Shown one piece after another: positions 26,022 to 35,411 of a DNA stretch of 64,000 nt. Position 1 is the stretch's first letter. Each line of letters begins with the position of its first letter. The translations under genes and the position numbers were made by a program. Origin of the DNA: Lysobacterales bacterium (lineage in GTDB: Bacteria > Pseudomonadota > Gammaproteobacteria > Xanthomonadales > Xanthomonadaceae). The stretch lies in NCBI GenBank assembly GCA_019510125.1, contig JAEKKX010000005.1:110009-174008 (forward strand), in the 5' to 3' direction. Below the pieces are notes generated by a model that was given only the letters and a program-made list of their open reading frames with translations, was not told the origin of the DNA and made no database searches.

Positions 26022-26918
26022 ATGCACGCCTTCCGCCGCCCCGCTTCGCTCGCCGTCGCCACGCTGGCGCTCGCCTTGACGTTCGCCGTCGTCGCACCCG
26101 CGCGCGAGCGCACGCGTGCGCCGGTCGACGACACCGCCGCGACCTGGCGCGCCGATGTCGTGAAAATGGCCGACGCCGACGACAACGCGGCGCGACGCGC
26201 ATATCTCCGCCAGCGCCTCGCGGCCGCCGGCATGGCGCCGACGGCGCAGACGTTCGCGCACGAATCGCGGACCGGCGAAAACCTGATCGCGGACGTCTCC
26301 GGCTCGGCCGGGCAGCCGCTGCTGCTGATCGGCGCGCATTCCGACCGCGTCGACGCCGGGCGCGGCGCGACCGACAACGCCTCCGGCAGCGCGGTGGCGC
26401 TGGCGCTGGCCGAGCGCTTCCATCGCGCACCGCTGCAGCACCATCGGGTGAAGGTGGCGTTCTGGGACCTCGAGGAACGCGGCCTGCTCGGCGCGGCCGC
26501 GCATGTCGCGAAGGGCGAGGACAAGCCGGCGCTGTACGTCAACTTCGACGTGTTCGGCTGGGGCGACAGCCTGTGGATGATGAGCCCGGACGTGGACGCG
26601 CCGCTGGTCGCCGCCAGCCGCGCCGCGGCGAAGGCGCACGGCCTCGAGATCAGCGCGGGCAAGCAGTATCCCCCGAGCGACCATCTCGCGTTCCTCAAGG
26701 CGCAGTGGCCGGCGGTGTCCTACTCGCTGGTCGGGAAGGACGAGATTCCGCGGATCATCGCCCTGATCTCCGGGAAGGGGACCGATCCCGCGCCGCGGGT
26801 GATGAAGGTGATCCATTCGCCGGACGATACGGTCGAGCAGATCGATGCGGCCGCGGCGGCGAAGGGCATCGATGCGGTCGAGGCCGCGCTGCGCGCGTGG
26901 GACGCCGAGACGCGCTGA
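26022..26918 (+). CDS. M28 family zinc metallopeptidase, exported
   Basis: A 298-residue exported peptidase. A signal peptide covers residues 1-28. Metal ligands typical of M28 are visible: His106 in AHSD, Asp118 in TDNASGS, Glu151/152 in DLEERGLLG, an Asp in NFDVFGWGD, and a His in SDHLAF. The family includes aminopeptidases and carboxypeptidases acting outside the cytoplasm. AGGAG lies six bases upstream of the ATG. It is convergent with the cyanophycin cluster, with only 4 bp between the stop codons. Confidence 0.85.
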   Translation: MHAFRRPASLAVATLALALTFAVVAPARERTRAPVDDTAATWRADVVKMADADDNAARRAYLRQRLAAAGMAPTAQTFAHESRTGENLIADVSGSAGQPLLLIGAHSDRVDAGRGATDNASGSAVALALAERFHRAPLQHHRVKVAFWDLEERGLLGAAAHVAKGEDKPALYVNFDVFGWGDSLWMMSPDVDAPLVAASRAAAKAHGLEISAGKQYPPSDHLAFLKAQWPAVSYSLVGKDEIPRIIALISGKGTDPAPRVMKVIHSPDDTVEQIDAAAAAKGIDAVEAALRAWDAETR

Positions 26919-26922
26919 GCGC

Positions 26923-28719
26923 TCAGCCGTCCGCCATCGCGCCGGGCAGCGGGGTGCCCGGACGCCAACCGCCCGCCTGCAGCGCGTCGAGCAGCGCGGC
27001 GACCTCGTCCTTCGCGCCCAGGCTGTGGACCGGCAGCACCAGCACGTCGCCGGCGCGCGCCCAGGCCAGCGCCTCGCGCGCGGCGTCGGCTTCGCGCAGG
27101 CGCACCGGCAGCGCGGCGTCGGGCAGGCCGCGGCGCAGCAGCTCGTCGCGGATCACCTGCGCGACCTCGCCCGCGGTACGTCCGCGCAGGTAGCCGTCGA
27201 TGTCCTTGACCACGACCAGGTCCGGCGCGTACTGCGCGGCGATCGCGGCGAGATCGCGGATCTGCGCGTCCTCGCGGTTGCCGGCCTGGCCCAGCAGCAG
27301 CGCCAGCCGCCCCTGCCCGCGCCAGGCCTGGGCGATGTCGAGCAGCCCGGCCAGCCCTTCGGGGTTGTGGGCGTAGTCGAGGAAGATCTCGAGCCCGGCG
27401 AACGACCAGCGCTGCAGCCGCCCGGGATTGTCGGCGTGCGCGCGTCCGAACGTCGCCAGCACGTCGCGGATCGTCGCCGGCGGCACGCCGAGCAGCGACG
27501 CGGCCAGCGCCGCGCCGGCCGCGTTCGCGATGTTGTAGCGCGCATGGCCGTCGAGCGTGATCGGCATGGCCGCGATCGTGCCGAGGTCGTGGGTCCGGCC
27601 GCCCTCGTGCAGCCACAGCCGGCCGTCGCGGCCGACGCAGTGCGGCACGCTGGCGTCGGGCACCGCCGCCGCATCGACCGCGAACCACGCCAGCCGCGGC
27701 GCCGCCAGCGGGCCGTGCTGCCGCAGCAGCGGTTCCTCGGCGTTGAGCACCAGCCGCGCCGCGCCCTCGCCCGCCACCGCGCGCGCGACCGTGAGCTTCA
27801 CCGCGGCCAGGTCGTGGACCGAATGCACGCCGTATTCGCCGAAGTGGTCCTCGCTGATGTTGGTGACCACCGCGACGTCGGCCTTCGCCAGCGCCAGCCC
27901 GCGACGCAGCAGGCCGCCGCGCGCGGTCTCGAGCACGGCGGCCTCGACGTCGTTGCGACGCAACAGTTGGCGCGCGCCGGCCGGGCCGGAATAGTCGCCG
28001 GCCTCCAGCCGTTCGATCTGCGCGGTGTCGCCGACGAACAGGCCGTCGGTGCACGAATGCGCGGTGCGCAGGCCGTGCGCGCGCAGCATCGACGCGATCA
28101 GCCGCACGGTGGTGGTCTTGCCGTTGGAGCCGGTGACCAGCGCCGTCGGGATCGCCCCCAGCGTCGGCCACGGCGGCGCATCGGGCGAGGCCGGCAGCGC
28201 ATCCAGCGGATAGGTGACGCCGTGCACGCCGAGGCCGAGGCTCAGCGCGTCGTCGTCGAGCAGGGTCGGCACATCGCGTCCGGCCGCGGCGTCGAGCAGC
28301 GCGACCACGTCCGGCCGCGCCTCGGCGGCGGCGAACCGGCGCAGCGTTTCCGTCGCCAGCGCATCGTCGAAGGCCGCGGGATGGCCGGGCGCATGGAAGC
28401 CGGTGTAGCCGACGGCGGCGCACCACGCCCACTCGTTGACTTCGGTCGCGGTGAACAACTGATCGACGGGCGCCGGGAACGCCAGCGACGCGCCGCTGGC
28501 GTGGATCCGGCTTTCGCCGGGCGCGTACGGCCAGCCCAGCGCACGGCCCATCAGATGACGGCCCGCGGCCCACTCCACCAGCGCGCTGACATCGCGGGCA
28601 CGCGGCCCCAGCGTCTCCATCGCCGCGCCGCAATCGGCGAAGTACGGGTTGGGGCCGGTGAGGCGTCGCGAATCGTCGAACGGCGGTTCGTCGTCGGGCA
28701 AGGGCTGCGACACGGGCAT
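26923..28719 (-). CDS. Mur ligase family protein of the cyanophycin cluster, no ATP-grasp domain
   Basis: A 598-residue ATP-dependent ligase. The P-loop GSNGKTTT is at 197-204, followed by the central Mur domain (ETARGGLLRRG, NISEDHFGEYG) and C-terminal Mur domain (LDYAHNPEG, LLGQAGNRED). The motifs parallel those in the C-terminal half of the neighbouring CphA. The N-terminal ~190 residues are not an ATP-grasp domain and I do not recognise them. It starts 5 bp after the cphA stop, so it is co-translated. It may modify, extend or repolymerise cyanophycin or beta-Asp-Arg; that role is inferred from context. Some proteobacteria carry a second cphA-like gene beside cphA. Confidence 0.8.
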   Translation of the reverse strand: MPVSQPLPDDEPPFDDSRRLTGPNPYFADCGAAMETLGPRARDVSALVEWAAGRHLMGRALGWPYAPGESRIHASGASLAFPAPVDQLFTATEVNEWAWCAAVGYTGFHAPGHPAAFDDALATETLRRFAAAEARPDVVALLDAAAGRDVPTLLDDDALSLGLGVHGVTYPLDALPASPDAPPWPTLGAIPTALVTGSNGKTTTVRLIASMLRAHGLRTAHSCTDGLFVGDTAQIERLEAGDYSGPAGARQLLRRNDVEAAVLETARGGLLRRGLALAKADVAVVTNISEDHFGEYGVHSVHDLAAVKLTVARAVAGEGAARLVLNAEEPLLRQHGPLAAPRLAWFAVDAAAVPDASVPHCVGRDGRLWLHEGGRTHDLGTIAAMPITLDGHARYNIANAAGAALAASLLGVPPATIRDVLATFGRAHADNPGRLQRWSFAGLEIFLDYAHNPEGLAGLLDIAQAWRGQGRLALLLGQAGNREDAQIRDLAAIAAQYAPDLVVVKDIDGYLRGRTAGEVAQVIRDELLRRGLPDAALPVRLREADAAREALAWARAGDVLVLPVHSLGAKDEVAALLDALQAGGWRPGTPLPGAMADG

Positions 28720-28724
28720 GGCGC

Positions 28725-31520
28725 TCAGTCGTCGCTCTCCCGCGAGATGAAGATGCCGCGCTCGTCGCGGCTCACGCCTTCCCACTGCTCCGGCGAGAAA
28801 CGCGGCTCGACCGCGGCCTCGCCGCCGGTGGGCGGCGCCGGGGCGGCGACCGGCGTCCGCTCCGGCGCGCCTTCGGGCTTGAACTTGATGACCTGCTTCC
28901 ACGAGCGCACCAGCGCATCGGCGAAGATCAGCAGCACGTCGCCCGGCTGGGCCATGCGCAGGCCGGCGTCGATCGCGTCCTGCTCGTCGGGGATGATGCT
29001 GATGCGGTCGTCGGGCACGCCGTGCTCGCGCAGGGTCGCGGCGATCAGCTTCGGCACCTCGTCGGGCGCGCGCCCGCGCAGGCCGTCGTCGCGGCGGCAG
29101 ATGTAATGGTCGAACCCGCCGGCGACCGCCTTCGCGATCTCGCGCAGGTCCTCGTCGCGGCGATCGCCCGGGCCGGCCACCACCACCAGCCGGCGTCCGC
29201 TGACGTCGAGACGCTGGGCGAGGTCGGCCATGGCGGCGACCGCGTGCGCGTTGTGGCCGTAGTCGAACAGCACCTTGAACGGATGCTCGTTGAACACGTT
29301 CATGCGGCCCGGCGCCTGGAAGAACGTGCTGTCGAACGTGCGCAGGCCCTGGCGGATCGCGTCGAGCTTGATGCCCATCGAAAAGGCCATGGCCGCTGCG
29401 AACATCGCGTTCTGCACGTTGTGCAGCGCCTTGCCCTCCAGCGTCGCCGGGATCAGGTGCGTCCACAGCAGCGGGATGTGGCTGCCCTTGTCGTAGAGCG
29501 TGATCATCTGGCCGTTGACGCCGCCCTCGAGCGCGCAGGCGCGGCCGCCGGCGCGGATGTGCTCGCGCACCAGCGCGTGCGAGGGATTCATGGTGACGTA
29601 GCAGATCACCTTCGCGTCGGTGTAGCCGCCCATCTTCAGCACGTTCGGGTCGTCGGCGTTGAGCACCGCGCACTCTTCCGCGACCTCGGCCACGATGCGC
29701 TTGACCTCGGCCAGTTGCTCCAGCGTGTCGATGCCCTTCATGCCGAGGTGGTCGGACTGCACGTTCAGCACCGCGCCGACGTCGACCTTCGACACCCCCA
29801 TGCCGGCGCGCAGCAGGCCGCCGCGCGCGGTCTCGAGCACCGCGAAGTCGATCTGCGGGTCGGCCAGCACCATCCGCGCCGACACCGGCCCGGTCATGTC
29901 GCCCTCGACCGTGCGCTGGCCGTCGATGTAGACGCCGTCGGTGGTGGTCAGGCCCGGCGTGAAGCCGGTCATCTTGGCGATGTGCGCGAGCATGCGCGAG
30001 GTGGTGGTCTTGCCGTTGGTGCCGGTGATCGCGGCGATCGGCACCCGCGACGGCGTGCCCGGCGGGAACAGCATGTCGATCACCGGTCCGGCGACGTCGC
30101 GCGGCTTGCCTTCGCTCGGCGCGACGTGCATGCGGAAGCCGGGCGCGGCGTTGACCTCGCAGATGCCGCCGCCGATGCGCTTGTAGCTCTCGGCGATGTT
30201 GGTGCTGAGGAAATCCACGCCGCCCACGTCCAGGCCGATCGCCTTGATCGCGCGCACCGCCATCTCGCGGTTGTCGGGATGGATGATGTCGGTCACGTCG
30301 GTGGCGGTGCCGCCGGTGGACAGGTTCGCGGTCGAGCGCAGGTAGATGACGCGGCCGGCCTCGGGCACGGTGTCGGCGTCCACGCCTTCGCGGGCCATCA
30401 TCATCTCGGCCTGGGCGTCGAGTTCGATGCGGGTCAGCACCTTCTCGTGGCCGACGCCGCGGCGCGGGTCCTGGTTCACGATCTCGACCAGTTCGCGGAT
30501 GGTGTGCGTGCCGTCGCCGACCACGTGGCCGGGCGTGCGCCGGGTCGCCGCGACCAGTTCGCCGTTGACCACCAGCAGGCGGTGGTCGTCGCCTTCGAGG
30601 TAGGTCTCGACGATCACCGAGCGCGAGATCGCCTGCGCCTTGAGGAACCCTTCGACGACTTCGGCCTCGTTGGTGAGCCGGATCGAGATGCCGCGGCCGT
30701 GGTTGCCGTTGTAGGGCTTGGTCACGACCGGATAGCCGATCCGCGCCGCCGCGCGCTTCGCGCCGCCCTCGCTCTGCACCAGTTCCTGGCGCGGCGCGGG
30801 CAGGCCCAGCGAGACCAGGATCTTGTTGGTCTCCTCCTTGTCGCTGGCCAGTTCGACCGCGATGTGCGAGGTCTTGCCGGTGACCGTCGCCTGGATGCGC
30901 TGCTGGTACTTGCCGTGGCCGAGCTGCACCAGCGACTGCTCGTTGAGCCGCAGCCACGGGATGTTGCGCTCCTCGGCGGCCTTCACCAGCGACATGGTGG
31001 ACGGCCCCAGCGCGCGGCGCTGGGCGTAGCGGATGAAGGTGTCGCGGGCCTCGGGCCAGTTCCAGCCCTCGGGCACGGCGTCGGCCGAGCGCAGGTCCGC
31101 CGGCAGCAGCGAACGCAGCAGCTTGAGCGCCAGTTCGCCGGCCTCGATGCCCTCCTCGCGCTGGGCGTATTCGTAGATCACCGAGTACACGCCGGGGCGG
31201 CCGTCGATGCTGCGGGTTTTCCCGAACGTCACGTCCTCGCCGGCCATGTTCTGCAGCTCGATCGCGACATGTTCCAGCACGTGGCCCAGCCAGGTGCCCT
31301 CGCCTTCCTTCATGCGCCGGATCAGCCCGCCCGGCGTGCGGTAGGAGCAGCCGTGCTCGGCCAGCCCGGGCAGGGCCTCGACCAGCGCGTCGACGAACCC
31401 CGGCCCGAGCCGCCCGGTGGGCCAGTCCTCCAGCCGCTCGAGGTCCAGCTCAAGCCGGATCACCGGGAAATGCGCATACAGCGAGGGGCCGACGTACACC
31501 GAACGATCGAGAATGCGCAT
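28725..31520 (-). CDS. cphA: Cyanophycin synthetase
   Basis: A 931-residue enzyme making multi-L-arginyl-poly-L-aspartate from Asp, Arg and ATP in the cytoplasm. It has the CphA order: an N-terminal domain (1-160), ATP-grasp (about 225-485, with VVTKPYNGNHGRG around Lys268, ICEVNAAPGFRMH), then a Mur ligase half with P-loop GTNGKTTT at 500-507, ETARGGLLRAGM and DYGHNAHAV. Length is close to other CphA1 proteins (~875-900), with a Pro/Ala-rich tail. The start ATG at 31518-31520 gives the canonical MRIL beginning. It follows cphB in the same direction. Confidence 0.95.
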   Translation of the reverse strand: MRILDRSVYVGPSLYAHFPVIRLELDLERLEDWPTGRLGPGFVDALVEALPGLAEHGCSYRTPGGLIRRMKEGEGTWLGHVLEHVAIELQNMAGEDVTFGKTRSIDGRPGVYSVIYEYAQREEGIEAGELALKLLRSLLPADLRSADAVPEGWNWPEARDTFIRYAQRRALGPSTMSLVKAAEERNIPWLRLNEQSLVQLGHGKYQQRIQATVTGKTSHIAVELASDKEETNKILVSLGLPAPRQELVQSEGGAKRAAARIGYPVVTKPYNGNHGRGISIRLTNEAEVVEGFLKAQAISRSVIVETYLEGDDHRLLVVNGELVAATRRTPGHVVGDGTHTIRELVEIVNQDPRRGVGHEKVLTRIELDAQAEMMMAREGVDADTVPEAGRVIYLRSTANLSTGGTATDVTDIIHPDNREMAVRAIKAIGLDVGGVDFLSTNIAESYKRIGGGICEVNAAPGFRMHVAPSEGKPRDVAGPVIDMLFPPGTPSRVPIAAITGTNGKTTTSRMLAHIAKMTGFTPGLTTTDGVYIDGQRTVEGDMTGPVSARMVLADPQIDFAVLETARGGLLRAGMGVSKVDVGAVLNVQSDHLGMKGIDTLEQLAEVKRIVAEVAEECAVLNADDPNVLKMGGYTDAKVICYVTMNPSHALVREHIRAGGRACALEGGVNGQMITLYDKGSHIPLLWTHLIPATLEGKALHNVQNAMFAAAMAFSMGIKLDAIRQGLRTFDSTFFQAPGRMNVFNEHPFKVLFDYGHNAHAVAAMADLAQRLDVSGRRLVVVAGPGDRRDEDLREIAKAVAGGFDHYICRRDDGLRGRAPDEVPKLIAATLREHGVPDDRISIIPDEQDAIDAGLRMAQPGDVLLIFADALVRSWKQVIKFKPEGAPERTPVAAPAPPTGGEAAVEPRFSPEQWEGVSRDERGIFISRESDD

Positions 31521-31622
31521 ACTTGGACTGACTCCTTGCGGTCGATGGGAGCGGGCCGCGCACCCGCGCGGTCCCGTCACGCGCGCCGACCCTCCCCCGA
31601 CGGTCGGCGACGGCTTCGGCGG

Positions 31623-32465
31623 CTATTCCTTCGGTGCCAGCAGGGCGCCCGCCGAGGCCTTGCGCGTGTGCAGATTGAACGTAGCACCGGCGACGAGGAT
31701 GTGGAAGCTGAGCCCGAGCAGGCAGACCGGCTGGCCCTCGTCGACTTGGGCCATCGACGAGAACTGCAGCCCGGCGGCGTCCACCACCGTGACCCCGCCG
31801 CTGCCCAGCACCTCGACCGTGTTGTCGGGCGAGATGAAGGCCGCGGTGTCCTCGTCCAGGCCGATGCCGACCGCGAACGGGTTGTAGGCCAGCGCCGTCG
31901 CCAGCCGGCCCAGCCGGTCGCGCTGGCGGAAATGCTGGTCGATGATGAAGCGGTTGGTCAGGCCCAGGCCCGGCGCCAGCCGGACCATCCCGGCGACCGG
32001 GGTCGAGCCCTCCTCGCCGAACGCGATCATGTGCTCGCTCAGGAACGACGCCCCGGCGCTGGTCCCGGCGACGTGCATGCCGCGCGCGTTGGCGATGCGG
32101 ATCGCCTTCGCCACCGCGGTGCCGCCGAGGTAGGTCGCCAGCCGCAACTGGTTGCCGCCGGTGAAGAACACGCCGGTCGCGCGCTCGATCCGCTCGACCC
32201 GCCGCGGTTCCTCGGCGTCGCGCCGGGTGTCGAAATCCATCGACTCGACGCTGCGCGCGCCGAGCTCGGTGAAGATCTCGACGTAGCGCGGGCCGGTGGA
32301 CAGCAGCTTGCTCGCGGTCGGGATCACCACGATGTCGGCGTCGGCGCCGCCGCACAGTTCGACGAACCGGGCGAGGATCGCGGGATCGTTCTCTTTCTCT
32401 TCCGCGCCGCCGATCGGGATGATCCAGCCGCGTTCTTCCCCGTCGGGGACTTTACTGGGGCACAT
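31623..32465 (-). CDS. cphB: Cyanophycinase
   Basis: A 280-residue S51-type serine peptidase that cuts cyanophycin into beta-Asp-Arg dipeptides. The nucleophile is Ser136 in GTSAGAS; FFTGGNQ and the GIGLDEDTA segment are also family signatures. It has no signal peptide, so it acts on the cytoplasmic polymer. It lies between iadA and cphA, forming a synthesis-degradation unit; the ~100 bp gap to cphA may hold a separate promoter. Confidence 0.93.
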   Translation of the reverse strand: MCPSKVPDGEERGWIIPIGGAEEKENDPAILARFVELCGGADADIVVIPTASKLLSTGPRYVEIFTELGARSVESMDFDTRRDAEEPRRVERIERATGVFFTGGNQLRLATYLGGTAVAKAIRIANARGMHVAGTSAGASFLSEHMIAFGEEGSTPVAGMVRLAPGLGLTNRFIIDQHFRQRDRLGRLATALAYNPFAVGIGLDEDTAAFISPDNTVEVLGSGGVTVVDAAGLQFSSMAQVDEGQPVCLLGLSFHILVAGATFNLHTRKASAGALLAPKE

Positions 32466-32548
32466 CGATGTTCCTGGGATTGCTCAAGGAAAAGGGAAAA
32501 ACCGGAAAAGGCGTGGCTGCCGCGCGCGCGGCGGCGGATGACACGGGG

Positions 32549-33742
32549 TCACTCGAACGGCCCGCGCCGCACGACCGCACCGTCGCGCACGTGCCACGCG
32601 CCCTGCGCCATCACCTCGGCGATCCCGCCGTCGGCGTCGAGCACGACCAGGTCGGCGTCGCCGCCGGCCGCGACCCGGCCCTTGCCCGGCAACCGCAGCA
32701 GCCGCGCGACGTTCGACGTGAAGGCCGGCAGCACGGCGTCGAGCGCATGCCCGCGCGCGAGCAGCGTGCGCAGCGCGTCAGCGAGCGCGCGCGAGGCGCC
32801 GACGTCCATCCGGCGCAGGCGGCCTTCCTCGTCGAAGGTCGGCAGGCAGCCGCCGGCGTCGGAACTGATCGTCAACCGCTCCGGCGGCGCGCCCGCGGCG
32901 CGGTAGTGCTCCCACGCGTCCTCGGCCGACCACGCGTCCTCGCCCTCCTCGACCGGGAACGCGGTGACGTCCACGGTGCAGCCGCGCCGCGCCAGCGCCA
33001 GCGCTTCCTCGAACAGCGCCTTGCGCCGGTTGACGTGGGTCGGATGGAACACGCGCGGCGGCAGCTCGGTGTCGTCCAGCGCACGCCGCACCAGTTCGAG
33101 CCCGCGCGCGCCGTCGCCGAGGTGCAGGTGCAGCACACCGGCCTTGCCGGTCATCAGCCCGGCGACGTGGCACTCGGACGCGATCCGCACGAACTCGTCG
33201 AACGTCGGCTGACTGGAGCGGTGGTCGCTGATCGCCAGTTCGCCGACGCCCAGCACCGGGTCGAGGTAGACGATGTCGCCGCGCACGCTGCCGGTCAGGG
33301 TCACCGGCGGGACGTGGTAGCCGCCGCACCAGCAGTGCGCGGCGAGACCCTGCTCGCGCAGCGCGTACGTGGACGCGAGCAGCTCGCCTGGGCTGCGCGC
33401 GAGGTCGTCGGTGCCCAGCACGCCGACTACGGTCGTCACCCCGGCCGCAGTGAACGCCGACAGCGGCACCGGCGGCACCCGGGTCGCGAACCCGCCCTCG
33501 CCGCCGCCGCCGGTGACGTGGGCGTGGGCGTCGATCAGGCCGGGGATCAGGCGTTTGCCGCCGAGGTCGATCGTCTCCAGCCCGGGGACCGACGGCGCAG
33601 GCGCGTCGGCCGCGCCGATCCACAGCACCCGTCCGGCGGCGACGAGGACCTGCCGCAGGCCGAGGTCTTCGGGCGCGAAGACGTGGGCGTTGCGCAGCAG
33701 GGTCGGAGGCGACAGGGATGCGGCGGAAGGGGTCGAGGCCAT
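32549..33742 (-). CDS. iadA: Isoaspartyl dipeptidase (beta-aspartyl-peptidase)
   Basis: A 397-residue M38 amidohydrolase-fold peptidase. HAH at residues 73-75 provides the first two zinc ligands; GKAGVLHLHLGD contains the probable carboxylated lysine and further histidines, HPTHVNR another, and SSDAGG the catalytic aspartate. IadA hydrolyses beta-aspartyl dipeptides. Next to cyanophycinase its natural substrate is likely beta-Asp-Arg, releasing Asp and Arg. It is first in the minus-strand cyanophycin cluster. Confidence 0.92.
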   Translation of the reverse strand: MASTPSAASLSPPTLLRNAHVFAPEDLGLRQVLVAAGRVLWIGAADAPAPSVPGLETIDLGGKRLIPGLIDAHAHVTGGGGEGGFATRVPPVPLSAFTAAGVTTVVGVLGTDDLARSPGELLASTYALREQGLAAHCWCGGYHVPPVTLTGSVRGDIVYLDPVLGVGELAISDHRSSQPTFDEFVRIASECHVAGLMTGKAGVLHLHLGDGARGLELVRRALDDTELPPRVFHPTHVNRRKALFEEALALARRGCTVDVTAFPVEEGEDAWSAEDAWEHYRAAGAPPERLTISSDAGGCLPTFDEEGRLRRMDVGASRALADALRTLLARGHALDAVLPAFTSNVARLLRLPGKGRVAAGGDADLVVLDADGGIAEVMAQGAWHVRDGAVVRRGPFE

Positions 33743-33838
33743 CCGCCATTTTAGCCGGTCGCGGCGGGTGGGCGTGGACCAAGGAAGCGTGAACCGCAGG
33801 CAGGTGCGGGTCGAGCGATCCCGGCAGGCCGCGGCCGC

Positions 33839-34447
33839 TCAGTCCGGTCGCCGGAAGCCGGCCCGCGCGCGTTCCGCTTGCTCGCGGAACGCGCAGCCCT
33901 CGGCGTGATCGTTGATCAGCCCCATCGCCTGCATGAAGGCGAAGACCGTGGTCGGCCCCACGAACGCCCAGCCGCGCTTCTTCAGGTCCCTGGACATCGC
34001 CACCGAGGCCGCGGAGGTGGTCTGCGACTGCGGGGCGGCCCGTTCGGCCTCCGTCGGCTCGTACCGCCAGACGTAGGCGGCCAGCGACCCCTCGCGCGCC
34101 ACCAGTTCGCGCGCACGCTTCGCGTTGTCGATCGTCGCTTCGATCTTGCCGCGATGGCGCACGATCCCCGGGTCCTGCAGCAGACGCTCGACATCGCGTT
34201 CGCCGAAGCGCGCGACGCGCTCGATATCGAAATCGTGGAAGACGGCGCGGAAGCGCGGGCGCTTGGCGAGGATCGTCCGCCAGCTCAGTCCCGACTGGAA
34301 GCCTTCGAGGCACAGTTTCTCGAACAGGCGGCGATCGTCGTCGATCGGGAATCCCCATTCGTGATCGTGGTACGCGAGGAATTCCGGCGCGGCGGCGCAC
34401 CAGCGACAGCGCGGTTTGCCGTCCGGTCCGGGGAGCGTGGCGCTCAT
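33839..34447 (-). CDS. tag: DNA-3-methyladenine glycosylase I
   Basis: A 202-residue base-excision repair enzyme removing 3-methyladenine. It carries the Tag signatures RCRWC near the N terminus and YHDHEWGFPIDDDRRLFEKL, then GLSWRTILAKR, and a C-terminal MGLINDHAEGC that supplies zinc ligands together with the N-terminal cysteine and histidine. It ends a three-gene unit with yciI-like and TetR genes (3-bp and 12-bp gaps). Confidence 0.93.
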   Translation of the reverse strand: MSATLPGPDGKPRCRWCAAAPEFLAYHDHEWGFPIDDDRRLFEKLCLEGFQSGLSWRTILAKRPRFRAVFHDFDIERVARFGERDVERLLQDPGIVRHRGKIEATIDNAKRARELVAREGSLAAYVWRYEPTEAERAAPQSQTTSAASVAMSRDLKKRGWAFVGPTTVFAFMQAMGLINDHAEGCAFREQAERARAGFRRPD

Positions 34448-34450
34448 CGC

Positions 34451-34738
34451 TCAGTCCTTCAGGAATGCGAGCCGGTCGTCGGTCCGGCTCGGCGCGATCT
34501 CGACGATCTCCGCATCGACCACGCCTTCGGCGACGAACGGGTCTTCGCGGAGACGCTGTTCCAGCGCATCGCGGGTCAGGCCGTGGGCCAGCACCGCACC
34601 GCCCGCGCCCGCGGACAGGCTGCCGGTGAGCAGGAACACGCCGTCCTCGAAGCCGCGGCGGATCCACGCATTGTGGCCGTCCATCCAGCGCGGCGCCTGC
34701 ATCCGGTGGGCGGAAAACCTGGGGGTCACGACGAACAT
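34451..34738 (-). CDS. YciI-like protein
   Basis: A 95-residue YCII-related dimeric alpha/beta-barrel protein. It has the general pattern of the family: an N-terminal beta strand, a histidine pair region (MDGHNAWI), and the FLLTGSLSAGAGGAVL strand, ending in the VVDAEIVEI segment. Biochemical function in the family is poorly defined. It lies between the TetR gene and tag, all on the minus strand. Confidence 0.75.
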   Translation of the reverse strand: MFVVTPRFSAHRMQAPRWMDGHNAWIRRGFEDGVFLLTGSLSAGAGGAVLAHGLTRDALEQRLREDPFVAEGVVDAEIVEIAPSRTDDRLAFLKD

Positions 34739-34750
34739 GCGGACAATCCT

Positions 34751-35359
34751 TCAGCCAGGGTGGGAAACGGGGCGGGACGCGTCCGCCGTCGCGGGACGCT
34801 GCGCCTGCAGCCACGCCGCGAGCGCATCGACTTCGCGGCGCAGGAACGCTTCGTCGCGGAACGCGTTCGCGAGCGCCGCCACGCCCTGGCTGCCGGCGAG
34901 GACGTGCAGGGCGTGCGCATCGGCGGCATCGGGATCGTGTCCCAGCGCGGCGAACTGCCGGGCCAGCCAGGTGCGGAACAGCGTGAACAGCGCGTTCGCA
35001 TCGCCCTGCGCGACGTGGTCCAGCCGGGCCAGCTCGTTGCACAGCGTCCCGACCGGGCAGCCGAAACGCATGATTTTCGCCCGGTTGGCGATGAGCAGGT
35101 CGATGAAGCTGCGGATGCGCGCCTCCGGGTCGGCGCCCTCGCCTTCCCACGCCGCCAGCATCCCGCGCGTCCGATCCATGCGCAGCGCGATCACCGCCTG
35201 CAGGATCTCGTCCTTGGTCCGGAAGTGGTAGTAGAAATTGCCGCGGGAGATGTTCACCTGCGCCGCGATGTGCGCGAACGAGGTGGACTCGAATCCCTGT
35301 TCGTAGAAGAGCCGGTCGGCCACTTCGACGATCGTCTGGCGGGTGCTGGCGGGAGGCAT
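34751..35359 (-). CDS. TetR/AcrR family transcriptional regulator
   Basis: A 202-residue repressor of the TetR family. The helix-turn-helix is at about residues 20-52 (FAHIAAQVNISRGNFYYHFRTKDEIL). The C-terminal domain (TetR_C-like, RFGCPVGTLCNELARLD) contains two cysteines, resembling regulators in the AcrR/NemR group that sense electrophiles; this is only suggestive. A clear inverted repeat lies 14-52 bp upstream of its start codon. It probably controls yciI-like and tag genes downstream of it. Confidence 0.83.
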   Translation of the reverse strand: MPPASTRQTIVEVADRLFYEQGFESTSFAHIAAQVNISRGNFYYHFRTKDEILQAVIALRMDRTRGMLAAWEGEGADPEARIRSFIDLLIANRAKIMRFGCPVGTLCNELARLDHVAQGDANALFTLFRTWLARQFAALGHDPDAADAHALHVLAGSQGVAALANAFRDEAFLRREVDALAAWLQAQRPATADASRPVSHPG

Positions 35360-35372
35360 GGGGGACGGCAGC

Positions 35373-35411
35373 TAGGACAGTTGACCCAGACAGGCTAGGT
35401 CAATTGTCCTA
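35373..35411. promoter_or_regulatory. Inverted-repeat operator of the TetR-yciI-tag operon
   Basis: Two 14-bp arms, TAGGACAGTTGACC (35373-35386) and GGTCAATTGTCCTA (35398-35411), are inverted copies with one mismatch, separated by 11 bp. The right arm also contains the palindrome CAATTG. Their place directly upstream of the TetR start suggests autoregulation. Confidence 0.7.

Noticed and set aside
26923-30957. Mur-ligase gene extended to 1344 codons into cphA
   Set aside because: The extension is the wrong frame of cphA; the ATG at 28719, 5 bp after the cphA stop, fits an operon.
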